Below the pieces are notes generated by a model. It was not told the origin of the DNA. It did no database searches and saw nothing but the letters and a program-made list of their open reading frames with translations. 64,000 bases of DNA, from NCBI GenBank assembly GCA_015075445.1, contig JABTUJ010000004.1, positions 1 through 64,000 of the forward strand, read 5' to 3'. The DNA comes from Verrucomicrobiales bacterium (GTDB lineage: Bacteria; Verrucomicrobiota; Verrucomicrobiia; Limisphaerales; J093). A program made the translations under genes and the position numbers. This document shows, piece by piece, positions 56,692-64,000 of the stretch (its first letter is position 1; each line of letters starts with the position of its first letter).

Positions 56692-56711
56692 ATGTTACCC
56701 GATAACACCCC
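56692..56711 (-). repeat. Dyad element, copy 2 (inverted)
   Basis: On the minus strand reads GGGGTGTTATCGGGTAACAT, the same core as copy 1 with small differences at the edges. The exact conservation of the spacer TCGGG in both copies argues for a protein binding site and not just a hairpin. Confidence 0.6.
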
Positions 56712-56830
56712 GAGATCGCGACACCGCGAAAAGTCACTCCAAAAGGGCGACGAGCCACGCCAGAGGAGAGCGCCACGTTGGCCGCAGGAGCGTAGGCGCC
56801 ACCGTGGATTCGAGCGTATCAAGACCCGGC

Positions 56831-57826
56831 TCAGGGCATCCAGGACGGCCGGGCCAGCGCCTTGAGCACCCCGGTCTGCTGCAGCAACCGCTCCACGAAG
56901 GCCACGGTGCCGGCATCCTCGCCCGTGTCCTCGATCTGAGAGAGTTCCCGATACTGCTCGGTCAACGGGCCAATCCAGGTCGTCACATCCGAGAGCGTCT
57001 CGGCATGCACCACCTCCGATTCGGTGATCTCGTCGGCCAACAGCCAGTTGAGCACGTTGGCCAGGAACCGGCGGTTGTGGGCGCTGTCCAGCAGCCCCAG
57101 CGGTCCGGTCTCGAAGGCGTGCGGCCCGCCGAACAGCACAAACCGCCCCTGACCGTGCCGACCGGCCACGGCGATGGGCAGGGACAGGAAACTGATCCGG
57201 CGGTGCACGCAGTCGAAGCTGATGCAGCCGCCGCCGGGGGAGAACGCCAGGGGTTGGACCGGGGCGTCGTGGCGGAGCGTGAAGGTGGCCAGGGAACGCC
57301 AGCGGACGGTGGAGACCCGGTCCACACTCCAATGGAGAGGCAGCGCCTCGCGTGGCGTGTCGAAGTGGAACCGCAGGGGGTGCATCTCCCGCAGGCGGGT
57401 CAGGTCAATCACGGCGTCGGGATTGAGCTGACAGCCCAGGGGGACGAACAAGGAGTCGAGGTTGGTTTGCGTGAAGGCGTCGCCGAACCGGTAGGCGAAG
57501 GCCAGCAACCGACCCCCGCCCTCGAGGAACCGGAGGATTTCGTGCACCTCGGAGGCGGTGAGGAGCGAGGAGGCCAGGGGTTCCCACTGTTCCTTGGCCG
57601 GGTTGTAGTAACCGGTGGGAGTGGGGAGGACCAGCAGGCGGGCGTCGGCGAGGCGATCGGATAGCAGGTGGGGACGGATGCTGACGCAGTCCAGGCCCCG
57701 GCGGAAGAGCAGGCCGGCCAGGCCGGCGAGGTTGGTGTGCCATTCGCGGGAGGGAAAGCCCGTCCGGCTCCAGTGGGTCTGTCCGTGGGTGTCATCGAAC
57801 AAGGCCAGGGGTCGCGTGGGTCGCAT
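56831..57826 (-). CDS. Hypothetical protein with GATase1-like (DUF4350-type) fold
   Basis: 331 residues from ATG 57826, no signal peptide. It has PLALFDDTHGQTHWSRTGFP, ARLLVLPTPTGYYN, LTASEVHEILRFLEGGGRLL, GQGRFVLFGGPHAFETGPLG and RRFLANVLNWLL: the pattern of GATase1-like DUF4350/IFT52-type domains that bind sugar or act as scaffold. No catalytic Cys-His pair was seen. It belongs to the minus-strand gene group of the putative integrative element. Function unknown. Confidence 0.65.
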   Translation of the reverse strand: MRPTRPLALFDDTHGQTHWSRTGFPSREWHTNLAGLAGLLFRRGLDCVSIRPHLLSDRLADARLLVLPTPTGYYNPAKEQWEPLASSLLTASEVHEILRFLEGGGRLLAFAYRFGDAFTQTNLDSLFVPLGCQLNPDAVIDLTRLREMHPLRFHFDTPREALPLHWSVDRVSTVRWRSLATFTLRHDAPVQPLAFSPGGGCISFDCVHRRISFLSLPIAVAGRHGQGRFVLFGGPHAFETGPLGLLDSAHNRRFLANVLNWLLADEITESEVVHAETLSDVTTWIGPLTEQYRELSQIEDTGEDAGTVAFVERLLQQTGVLKALARPSWMP

Positions 57827-57899
57827 GACTCAACACCTCCTTGGTACTTGAGATGCGCTATAACACGGTTGGGGTGCGCCTGGCAAAGGGGGTTTGCCC

Positions 57900-58373
57900 T
57901 CATTTCGACGTGCGTCCAGTGAACGGCAGCCAGAACTGTGCCGTGGGGAAGCGCAAGTCCTCCCGATAATTCGCGTCGTCGGCTGGGACTCGTTCCACGC
58001 GGAAGGGAACCGCCAATTGCACGACGGCCGGACCCTTGAGCAAGACCGCCGCGGTGCCCCGCAGGAAGACCATTCCCTCGGTCGAGCGTGGCGCCGTCGG
58101 GGCCTCCAGGGTGACAAAGACCACGCCGATACGCCGTTCGAACCGGCGTAGTCGACCCTCGAAGAAGACGGGGAGCTGGCCGGGTTGGGTGTTGTCGGGC
58201 AGGATCAGGTCGCGAACCGCGATGGCGAGGGGCAGGACCTCACCATTCCAGCGGATGGGGAAGAAGGACTCGGCAGCCACGCGGACGTCCTGCCCAAGCA
58301 ACCGTTCCAAGCGGAGGTCAATGGTCCACTGCGGACGTTGGGCCACTGATGTGCTCAGACCCGGTTCCATCAC
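57900..58373 (-). CDS. Hypothetical protein, beta-rich, unknown
   Basis: 157 residues from ATG 58373. Beta-rich, no signal peptide (QWTIDLRLERLLGQDVRV, QPGQLPVFFEGRLRRFERRI, VVQLAVPFRVERVPADDANY). Ends with FPTAQFWLPFTGRTSK. No family recognised. 73 bp upstream of the GATase1-like gene in the same direction, so probably co-transcribed. It may be a binding or structural partner of that protein. Confidence 0.6.
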   Translation of the reverse strand: MMEPGLSTSVAQRPQWTIDLRLERLLGQDVRVAAESFFPIRWNGEVLPLAIAVRDLILPDNTQPGQLPVFFEGRLRRFERRIGVVFVTLEAPTAPRSTEGMVFLRGTAAVLLKGPAVVQLAVPFRVERVPADDANYREDLRFPTAQFWLPFTGRTSK

Positions 58374-58495
58374 TCCCCTTCAGTCGCATTCGCTCGACGA
58401 GAGCGAACATCGCCAAAGCCCCGGCGATCTATCCCTCTTGGACGCCATCCGGGGAGACCAGACTCTCCCCCGAGGCAACGGCGTGGATCTCAGGC

Positions 58496-58764
58496 TCACC
58501 CTCGAACTGGCCTGGCGCCTGGGTCTGGGTTGAGGTCCAGGGCGCCTTCGGTGCCGTTCGGGTGACCGATCAAGCCGGCCCTTCCTCCCGTAGGCTCGAT
58601 GGGCGTGACCTCGTCGGGCGTAGTGCCCACCGCATCCTCCACGGTCGGTTCGACCGACGCCGTCGCGTCCTCCACCGCGCTCCTGATCTCGAAGTCGCGC
58701 TGGTGGCGGACCGGTTCGGTTTGGACTGTCGCTGGTCCAAACGGAACCCATTCCTCGTCGCCGG
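58496..58764 (-). CDS. Possible acidic hypothetical protein without clear start
   Basis: About 90 codons read DEEWVPFGPATVQTEPVRHQ, DFEIRSAVEDATASVEPTVE and GHPNGTEGALDLNPDPGA, an acidic, low-complexity composition unlike the arginine-rich shadow frames around it. No ATG, GTG or TTG fits; it may be the end of the upstream small gene after a frameshift. Weak call. Confidence 0.3.
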
Positions 58765-59101
58765 TTAGTCCGTCTCGGGCGGCAGGAAGAGGTAGCGCTC
58801 CCGGACCATCTCCCAGGCCCGGTCGTGAGCCTGGCGGGCAGTCAGCCCCTGGTGAATGAAATGTCGCCGCAACGAATCCAGCTCCGCATCGGTCCGCTCC
58901 TCCGCCTCCAGCAACACCGCCTGCAAGTGGCCCCGGGCCTCCAACTCCGCCACCATCCGGGGTAGAAGCCGCCGCCAGTGGCGTTCGGCCATCCGGCCAA
59001 AGGGACCCAGGGGTTGCATGCGCAGGAAACCTCCGTGCATGGTCGAAGTTGAACCGTTCCCGTTGCAGGTCGTTCCGCACGACGTTCTGGAGTGCGGGCA
59101 T
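58765..59101 (-). pseudogene. Small hypothetical gene of the element with a one-base frameshift
   Basis: ATG 59101 has a strong GGAGGAGG site upstream and begins MPALQNVVRNDLQRERFNFD. The frame must shift near 59042 to continue HGGFLRMQPLGPFGRMAERH, GHLQAVLLEAEERTDAELDS and RERYLFLPPETD ending at 58765; removing one C of a CC pair restores about 111 residues. The downstream part alone has an ATG at 59019 (84 residues). It is helical, charged, and partly resembles TnpV-type small proteins found in mobile elements, which is a weak likeness. Confidence 0.5.
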
Positions 59102-59164
59102 CGTACCTCCTCCAGGCGAGGGTGCCGGACTCGACGGAGAGTCCGGCGGTCTGGCTCGCCACAA

Positions 59165-59564
59165 GGGTGATCTACCGCACGGTGCCTCCCCAAGTCAACG
59201 GCTGCCGAACGACGTTCGCGGCGGCGCTGACAGCCGGTACCTGCCCGAAGCCTGGACGCGCTCCCCACGTTTCCCCTTGGACCGACACGGCCACCCACTC
59301 GCCAGCCCCTGCCGCGGGAGCGAGGCCAGACCCGAGGCCAGGGGAAACCCGAGAAGAAACGTCACCCCAGACGCCAAGGAGGTGGTGGCCAAACCCGGCG
59401 CGGGCCGGTGGGGCAGCCGCTCCGGCACACCCGCTTCCCGACACCGGGCGGCGGCGGCCCGCGCCTGCCTCCGGTTCCTGAGGTTCGCCTGTTCCGTCTC
59501 CGATCGGATGCGCGACGCACAGCCGGTGGTGCAGGCACCAGTCGGGTGCGGCGGTGGCAACGTT
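59165..59564. other. 400-bp stretch without a supported gene
   Basis: All three minus frames and the plus frames give Arg/Pro/Gly-rich shadow peptides. Nothing with recognisable fold, start site or coupling was seen between the HTH gene and the small frameshifted gene. Confidence 0.5.
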
Positions 59565-59777
59565 TCATCGGGTGTCTCTCAGGAACCGCTCGAGTTCATC
59601 CTTGGGAATGAGGATGTGGCGCAGCGCGCGGGAGGGCCGGAGCAAGCCCCGGAGAATGAGCCGGCGGATGCTCTTGTCGCACACCCCCAGCAGGCGGGCG
59701 GCCTCCTGGACACTGTAGGCCAGGCGGCCGTGGTCGGCGCCGGACGGTGGTTGGATCCCGGTCGTCATGGTGTTCAT
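59565..59777 (-). CDS. Excisionase/MerR-type HTH protein
   Basis: 70 residues from ATG 59777 (alternative ATG 59768). YSVQEAARLLGVCDKSIRRL then RGLLRPSRALRHILIPKDEL is the HTH_17 winged-helix found in excisionases of integrative elements: it recognises a DNA site, aids the integrase in excision, or represses. Upstream in the frame is unrelated. It is divergent from the relaxase-like gene with a 154-bp gap. Confidence 0.8.
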   Translation of the reverse strand: MNTMTTGIQPPSGADHGRLAYSVQEAARLLGVCDKSIRRLILRGLLRPSRALRHILIPKDELERFLRDTR

Positions 59778-59931
59778 GGGCTTGTGGTCACGATCCGCCA
59801 GACAGTCGCGACTCACGCGCCAAAGCGAACAAGGGATCCGCACTCTGGCTGAAGAAACCTGGTTCGGAATCGGCCCCTTCGGACGACTGTAAGGGGTGGA
59901 TGCACTTCGAGAGTGGTGGGCACCCACAGCA

Positions 59932-60930
59932 ATGATCCGGGCCATTCCAGTCAGTGAGACCGACGACAACCGGCTGTATCGGGAGTTCTTCGACCCGGCC
60001 TTCGTGAGCCAGCGTCTGGGCAGGTCGGGGCACTGGGAGGGGGCGGCCACCCAGAAGCTCAACCTCCACGACCCGGTTCGGCGAGAGGACTTCCAAGCCC
60101 TGCTGCAGGCCCGTGCCTCCGATGGGGCCAGCCTTCTCCAACGCCCGCCGCACGAGGCCGACCGCATCGGGGCCTGGCGGATCACGCTGTCCGAAGACGG
60201 TCCGGCGAGCGTGGCGCTCTGGGCGTTGGCCCCAGCCGGTTACCGGGCACACCTCGGGGAGGTCCACCACCAGGCCGTGGGGGCCGCGATGGCCGACTTC
60301 GAGCGCGGGCTCAACGGCCGGCCCTGGATCAACAACACCGAGGCGCCCGGGCGCCAGTCGGTCCTGTTTGCGGAGTTTCAGGCGGGGGCCACGCGCCAGC
60401 AATCACCGCGTCTCCACACCAATCTGTTCCTGTTCAATCTTCTCTTCGAGCGGGGGGCCGCACATCGCAGCCTGGAGCCCGAGCGCGTGACTCCGGAACT
60501 GGGGCGGCTGGAAGCGGTGTACACGGCGCAGTTCACGCGCGGGCTCAAGCGCATCCTGGGGGATGAAATCAAAATGCCGCACGACCTGTGCTTGCGTTTC
60601 CAAGGCCACCCCCCGCAGGACGGTCGCCAGCGGCAGCCCTTGGAGAACCGACAACTCTTCGCGGCCTGGCAGCAGCAGGCGGAAGCGTGGGGCTGGGGTC
60701 CGGACCGGGTGGGGAAGCTGATTGTGGAAGCGCGTTCGCGGCAAACCCTGTCCAACTGGAGCCAGGACCTGCAGAAGCTGCTGCGACTGTGGACGCTCTC
60801 GGTGCGGCAGAGGGAGCATTCGCCGCTGCGGGTTCTCTCGGCCATGATGGAAGGTCACCAGCGCAGGCGCACCCAATCCAAGGACCATGGCGCACGCGGC
60901 CAGAGCCATGACCACGGCCTGTCGCACTGA
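59932..60930 (+). CDS. Short MobF/TrwC relaxase-like protein with altered active site
   Basis: 332 residues from ATG 59932 (GTG 59896 is an alternative). The order SGHWEGAATQKLNLHDPVRR, EDFQALLQARASDG, WRITLSEDGPASVALWALAP, AVGAAMADFERGL and ATRQQSPRLHTNLFLFNLLF follows the N-terminal relaxase domain of TrwC/MobF proteins (DLTFSAPKSVSVLWAL and QLHTHVVVAN in typical members). Here the two-His core HTH is HTN, and the multi-Tyr N-terminus has only LYREFF. It lacks the helicase half (MobF relaxases are about 900-1700 residues). So it is a stand-alone, probably non-nicking relative, or a different nicking chemistry. It might act as initiator or accessory DNA-binding protein. Confidence 0.65.
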   Translation: MIRAIPVSETDDNRLYREFFDPAFVSQRLGRSGHWEGAATQKLNLHDPVRREDFQALLQARASDGASLLQRPPHEADRIGAWRITLSEDGPASVALWALAPAGYRAHLGEVHHQAVGAAMADFERGLNGRPWINNTEAPGRQSVLFAEFQAGATRQQSPRLHTNLFLFNLLFERGAAHRSLEPERVTPELGRLEAVYTAQFTRGLKRILGDEIKMPHDLCLRFQGHPPQDGRQRQPLENRQLFAAWQQQAEAWGWGPDRVGKLIVEARSRQTLSNWSQDLQKLLRLWTLSVRQREHSPLRVLSAMMEGHQRRRTQSKDHGARGQSHDHGLSH

Positions 60931-61196
60931 AGCAGATGGCCTCACGCGGTGGCCGCGCTCGGCGGCTCCCCCGCTTCCGGAGCGGATCAGCCACGAAGCG
61001 GAGCCTGCGCCCAAGGCGTTCGGCCAGTTCGAACGGATGGCGAGCGGTGAGGTCTCGCGTGGAGGTCAGTAGGAATGCCCCTGGTCCTGACTTTCGGACG
61101 GCCGGGAACGGCGCGGTTTGGATCCGTGTGCCGGACCCTGCGTGGGAGGCTTGCGACCCTCCGAGCGACCGTCAAGAGCGCACAGACGGGTCTTGA

Positions 61197-62249
61197 TCAG
61201 GTTCCACGCAACACCTCGATGGTTGCCAGACCAGACACGACCGACAGCTCGGAGGACAGCCTCCAGCGTGCTTGCTCGAAATAGGAGGGGTCCAGTTCGA
61301 GGCCGCGGCTGTCTCGCCCCCACCGTGCGGCGGCGACGCTCGTGGTCCCGGTACCCACAAAGGGATCCAGCACCGTGTCGCCGACGAAGCTGAACATGCG
61401 GATCAGCCGTTCGGCCAGTGCCAGAGGATAGGGAGCTGGGTGCCCCGGGGTGGATGCGCCCGGAAGCCCGGTCCAAATCTGTTGGAACCATCGCCGGTGG
61501 TCGGTTGCGGGAATGACGCTCAGCACGCGTTGAGCGGGGCAGGGCGTTCGGTAGCCACCGGGCTTGCGCTGCATCAAAACGAACTCGATGTCGTTCTTGA
61601 GGACGGCGTTGGGTTCGTAGGGCTTCCCGAGGCAGCCGGCACCCTTGCCGGCGGCTTCGTGACGGGCGTTGGCGATCTTGTGCCAGATGATGGGTGCCAG
61701 GTTGTCGAAGCCGATGGCTCGGCACTGCTCTTGGATCGCGGCGTGCAGGGGCACCACGGTGTGGCGCCCACCGTTGGCGCGACGCGACCGGCAAACATCG
61801 CCGACCACGCAGACGAGGCGTCCGCCGGGGACGAGGGCCTCGAAGCAGCGCCGCCACACCGCGTCGAGTTGGTCGAGGAAGGTGTGATAGTCGCTGATGT
61901 GGCCCAATTGGCCGGGATGGTCGCGGTAGCGTTTGAGGGTCCAATAGGGTGGGGAGGTCAGAGCGAGATGAACGCTGTGCGGACGGAGCCCGCGAGCCTG
62001 CCTGGCATCGCCGCACTCCAGGGTGTGGTGAGTGGGCACCCGCTGCACCGCCGCGGCGATCTGGTCGGTGAGTCCTGGGTCACGGGCTATCCTGGGCAGA
62101 TCGGTGCGGAGGTGGGTGAGCCGGAGTTCTGCGGGGACAAAGGTCTCAAGCTCCGATCGTGGTCCGGATTCAGCTCGGGCAGTTTTGGCGAGCCGGCGAC
62201 TGGTCGGTTGGACTGCCCAATCACTGGTGACTGCCCGCATCGCGTTCAT
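61197..62249 (-). CDS. Beta-class DNA methyltransferase (N4-cytosine/N6-adenine type)
   Basis: 350 residues from ATG 62249. Motif IV is LALTSPPYWTLKRYRDHPGQ in the N-terminal half; motif I comes later as DTVLDPFVGTGTTSVAAARW, giving the beta order. SPPYW favours N4-cytosine methylation but N6-adenine is possible. The target site is unknown. No nuclease gene is near, so it looks solitary; it may protect the element from host restriction or set an epigenetic mark. Confidence 0.9.
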   Translation of the reverse strand: MNAMRAVTSDWAVQPTSRRLAKTARAESGPRSELETFVPAELRLTHLRTDLPRIARDPGLTDQIAAAVQRVPTHHTLECGDARQARGLRPHSVHLALTSPPYWTLKRYRDHPGQLGHISDYHTFLDQLDAVWRRCFEALVPGGRLVCVVGDVCRSRRANGGRHTVVPLHAAIQEQCRAIGFDNLAPIIWHKIANARHEAAGKGAGCLGKPYEPNAVLKNDIEFVLMQRKPGGYRTPCPAQRVLSVIPATDHRRWFQQIWTGLPGASTPGHPAPYPLALAERLIRMFSFVGDTVLDPFVGTGTTSVAAARWGRDSRGLELDPSYFEQARWRLSSELSVVSGLATIEVLRGT

Positions 62250-62682
62250 CGTGCTTCACCACGACAGTCGGGGAACGTGGCCGACAGCGAACAGAGGGCG
62301 TGTTCGCGGGGAGAGCCAAACCCACTCCAGCGCTACAAAGTACCCGGCAGGACGGCGTGGACGATCATGGCTTGGCGTCGAGCGGAGGAGCAGGCGCTGT
62401 CTTGCCCTGCGGCGCGGCAGCTCCATTGGTCTGCGGGCGTGACCGTTCCCAGCGGCGGTCCGCCCAGCACACTCACCAAGACCCGCACCACTTACCCTGA
62501 ACCTGACCGTGAAGTGTTCGCGTTCGGTCCGATGCCCCGACTGAGAGCGGTGCAGGGCGTCACCGGGTCGGTGAACCGGAATCGGCTGCCGCCCCTCGCG
62601 AACACCATGAATGGATCGTCACGGTCGCGGCCGGGCCCGGCGCCTCAACGGGACAAGGACCCCGCGGCGAAGCCTCCTCGCG
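62250..62682. other. 433-bp region between two methyltransferase genes, no gene seen
   Basis: The plus-strand frames here are continuations of shadow reading of the methyltransferase gene. The promoters of both divergent methyltransferase genes should be here. No palindrome or repeat stood out. Confidence 0.45.
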
Positions 62683-63304
62683 ATGCCACCCCGACATCGT
62701 TCGCTGGCCGAGCATTTCTCGTCGCGCTCGGACGAGTGGCCAACACCCCAATGGCTGTTTGACGCGCTGAACCAACAGTTCGACTCAACCTCGACCCGTG
62801 CGCCACCCACGACAAGGCCAAGTGCGCGCGGTACTTCCCCCGGGCGGAGGACGGCTTGGCTCAAGATTGGGGTGCCGCGACCGTCTTCATGAACCCACCC
62901 TACGGCCGTGAAATCCGGCACTGGATGCGCAAGGCGTTCCAGAGTCCGCGCGGGCGGGAGCGACCGTGGTGTGCCTGGTTCCGGCGCGCACGGACACGGA
63001 CTGGTGGCACCGGTATGCCATCGGCGGGGAGATTCGGTTCCTGAAGGGCCGGCTCACGTTCGGCGATGCGCCCCACGCGGCACCTTTCCCGAGCGCGGTG
63101 GTGGTCTTTCGTCCCGAGGCACTGCGCCGCGGTCCTATACCTGTCTGCGGCGCTGCGCTGGACGGTGAGCCTGCCCCACTTTTGGCAGCGGTTCCCAAGG
63201 CGCCGCCGGCGGCGCCAACCGGTTGGGCTGGGGCATTGGTCCGGCCCGGAGCCCGCGGGCAATGTGGTTTCGACCTGCTTGCTTACAAGCATGCAGGCAC
63301 GTGA
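62683..63304 (+). pseudogene. Phage-type DNA N6-adenine methyltransferase (Dam) with two one-base deletions
   Basis: From ATG 62683: SLAEHFSSRSDEWPTPQWLF and DALNQQFD in frame 1; then NLDPCATHDKAKCARYFPRA, AQDWGAATVFMNPPYGREIR (motif NPPY) in frame 2; then ARAGATVVCLVPARTDTDWW, GEIRFLKGRLTFGD and PSAVVVFRP in frame 3, ending at 63304. The shifts lie near 62790 (GACTCAAC, one T missing) and near 62940 (CAGAGTCC, one G missing). The joined product is a phage-type Dam (D12-like, WxTPxxL and NPPY). As given it is inactive unless the deletions are read errors. Confidence 0.88.
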
Positions 63305-63320
63305 GAGTGGCCCAGTGGCT

Positions 63321-63779
63321 ATGAGGACGACGCAGAACCCGGTACTGGTGGCGAACCTCGCCCGAAACAACAACAGGCGCGCCAGAGGGGAATGGCGGCT
63401 CCGGTTATGGAACGTGCCCGGCCTCATGGATGCCCGGGGCAACGGCATCCCCTGGCATTACGCGGACAAGTCCGTCGAAGCCTGTCGCCGGATGGCTCAC
63501 CGCGAGACCCGCGAGCTCGGGCTGCGACTTCGGGTCTTCGCTTACGCCCGACTTCGCCGATGCCGATGCGATGCCCGCACTGCGGCGGGCGCGACGATCC
63601 AAGCCCCAGGCCAAGGGAAGTCGGCCTGGGGCCGCGAGCAGGAGCAGGAAGGGTGGCACGGGAATCGGCAGAATGGCCACCGGGGTCCGATGACGACGCA
63701 GTTCCGATGTCAGGCCCTGAACGCGACGTCGAGGCGGGCTCGCGGGCTGCCGGGTGACCGGCGCCATCCTCCCCGCTGA
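63321..63779 (+). CDS. Possible small hypothetical protein
   Basis: ATG 63321 opens 152 codons. The first half (TQNPVLVANLARNNNRRARG, MDARGNGIPWHYADKSVEAC and MAHRETRELGLRLRVFAYA) is plausible protein; the last half is Arg/Gly/Gln-rich, suggesting a frameshift or a shorter real gene. No family recognised. Confidence 0.3.
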   Translation: MRTTQNPVLVANLARNNNRRARGEWRLRLWNVPGLMDARGNGIPWHYADKSVEACRRMAHRETRELGLRLRVFAYARLRRCRCDARTAAGATIQAPGQGKSAWGREQEQEGWHGNRQNGHRGPMTTQFRCQALNATSRRARGLPGDRRHPPR

Positions 63780-64000
63780 GCAGATTCGCTGTGGCCGCCA
63801 AGCTGAACTGCGCGTTGGCGGCGCGACCCGGGCCGCCAGGGCACGCGGCCAGCGCCGGCTCCCTGGCGGCCGCACCGCCTCGGCAGCGCCTCGCGCGGAT
63901 CGCCAGTCCCGGCCCCCATGACCCGGGCCCCCATCCAAGACCAGGGCCAGGACAAGAGTGTTGCGGACTGGGACGGTGTCAGCCGAGGACGGTTCAACGC
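63780..64000. other. Right edge, no supported feature
   Basis: High-GC sequence with only shadow frames; a gene entering from the right cannot be judged. Confidence 0.4.

Larger units (their letters stand above)
56254..56830. other. Gene-poor stretch with a pair of inverted dyad repeats
   Basis: No convincing gene. It has two copies of a dyad-symmetric element in opposite orientation, at 56620-56640 and 56692-56711, listed separately. The 5' part may hold the start of the formyltransferase gene. Confidence 0.55.

Noticed and set aside
61066..62016. 316-codon minus-strand frame
   Set aside because: Out-of-frame reading of the beta-class methyltransferase; contains no motif.
1..64000. CRISPR array, rRNA, or defence operon
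   Set aside because: No regularly spaced repeats, no rRNA-like sequence and no cas genes were seen; the DruA-like piece is a remnant, not an operon.

Overview
The window is GC-rich bacterial DNA that looks like a Verrucomicrobiota genome or metagenome bin. Pointers are three DUF6288 PDZ/HEAT proteins, an H-X9-DG pseudopilin, Gfo/Idh/MocA enzymes with Tat-like leaders, a large LamG/Ig surface protein and many exported glycosidases. The assignment to phylum is inference. No rRNA, tRNA or CRISPR array was recognised.

Region 1 (1-37.3 kb, almost all minus strand) is a polysaccharide-use locus centred on alpha-L-fucose and probably related deoxy sugars. Exported enzymes include a GH63/trehalase-like protein (cut by the left edge), a GH141-like beta-helix protein, an SGNH esterase, a clan GH-D-like glycosidase, a GH106-like rhamnosidase, a GH29 fucosidase and a GH95-like protein, with three DUF6288 proteins between them. 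At the promoter-proximal end lie an L-fuconolactonase, a zinc dehydrogenase, an SSS sodium symporter, an SDR and an L-fucose/L-galactose dehydrogenase-like aldo/keto reductase. Together they read as uptake plus oxidative, non-phosphorylating L-fucose breakdown. The dehydratase and final cleavage steps are not present.

Region 2 (37.5-53.6 kb) starts with a strong terminator and a LamG/Ig surface protein gene cut by a 1745-bp insertion sequence with inverted ends and a 4-bp target duplication. It continues with a DruA-like/transposase remnant, a XylR/AraC regulator, a broken homocysteine methyltransferase with uroporphyrinogen-decarboxylase-like genes, a six-hairpin glycosidase, a deleted S9 peptidase, an M24 peptidase and a divergent GntR regulator.

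Region 3 (about 53.6-64 kb) looks like an integrative element: tyrosine recombinase, formyltransferase, small hypothetical genes, an excisionase-like HTH protein, a short MobF/TrwC-like relaxase relative, a beta-class DNA methyltransferase and a frameshifted phage-type Dam methyltransferase.

A theme of the whole window is gene decay: in-frame stop codons in two genes, internal deletions, truncated paralogues, a gene fusion and several single-base frameshifts. Whether the single-base events are biological or sequencing errors cannot be told from the sequence alone.
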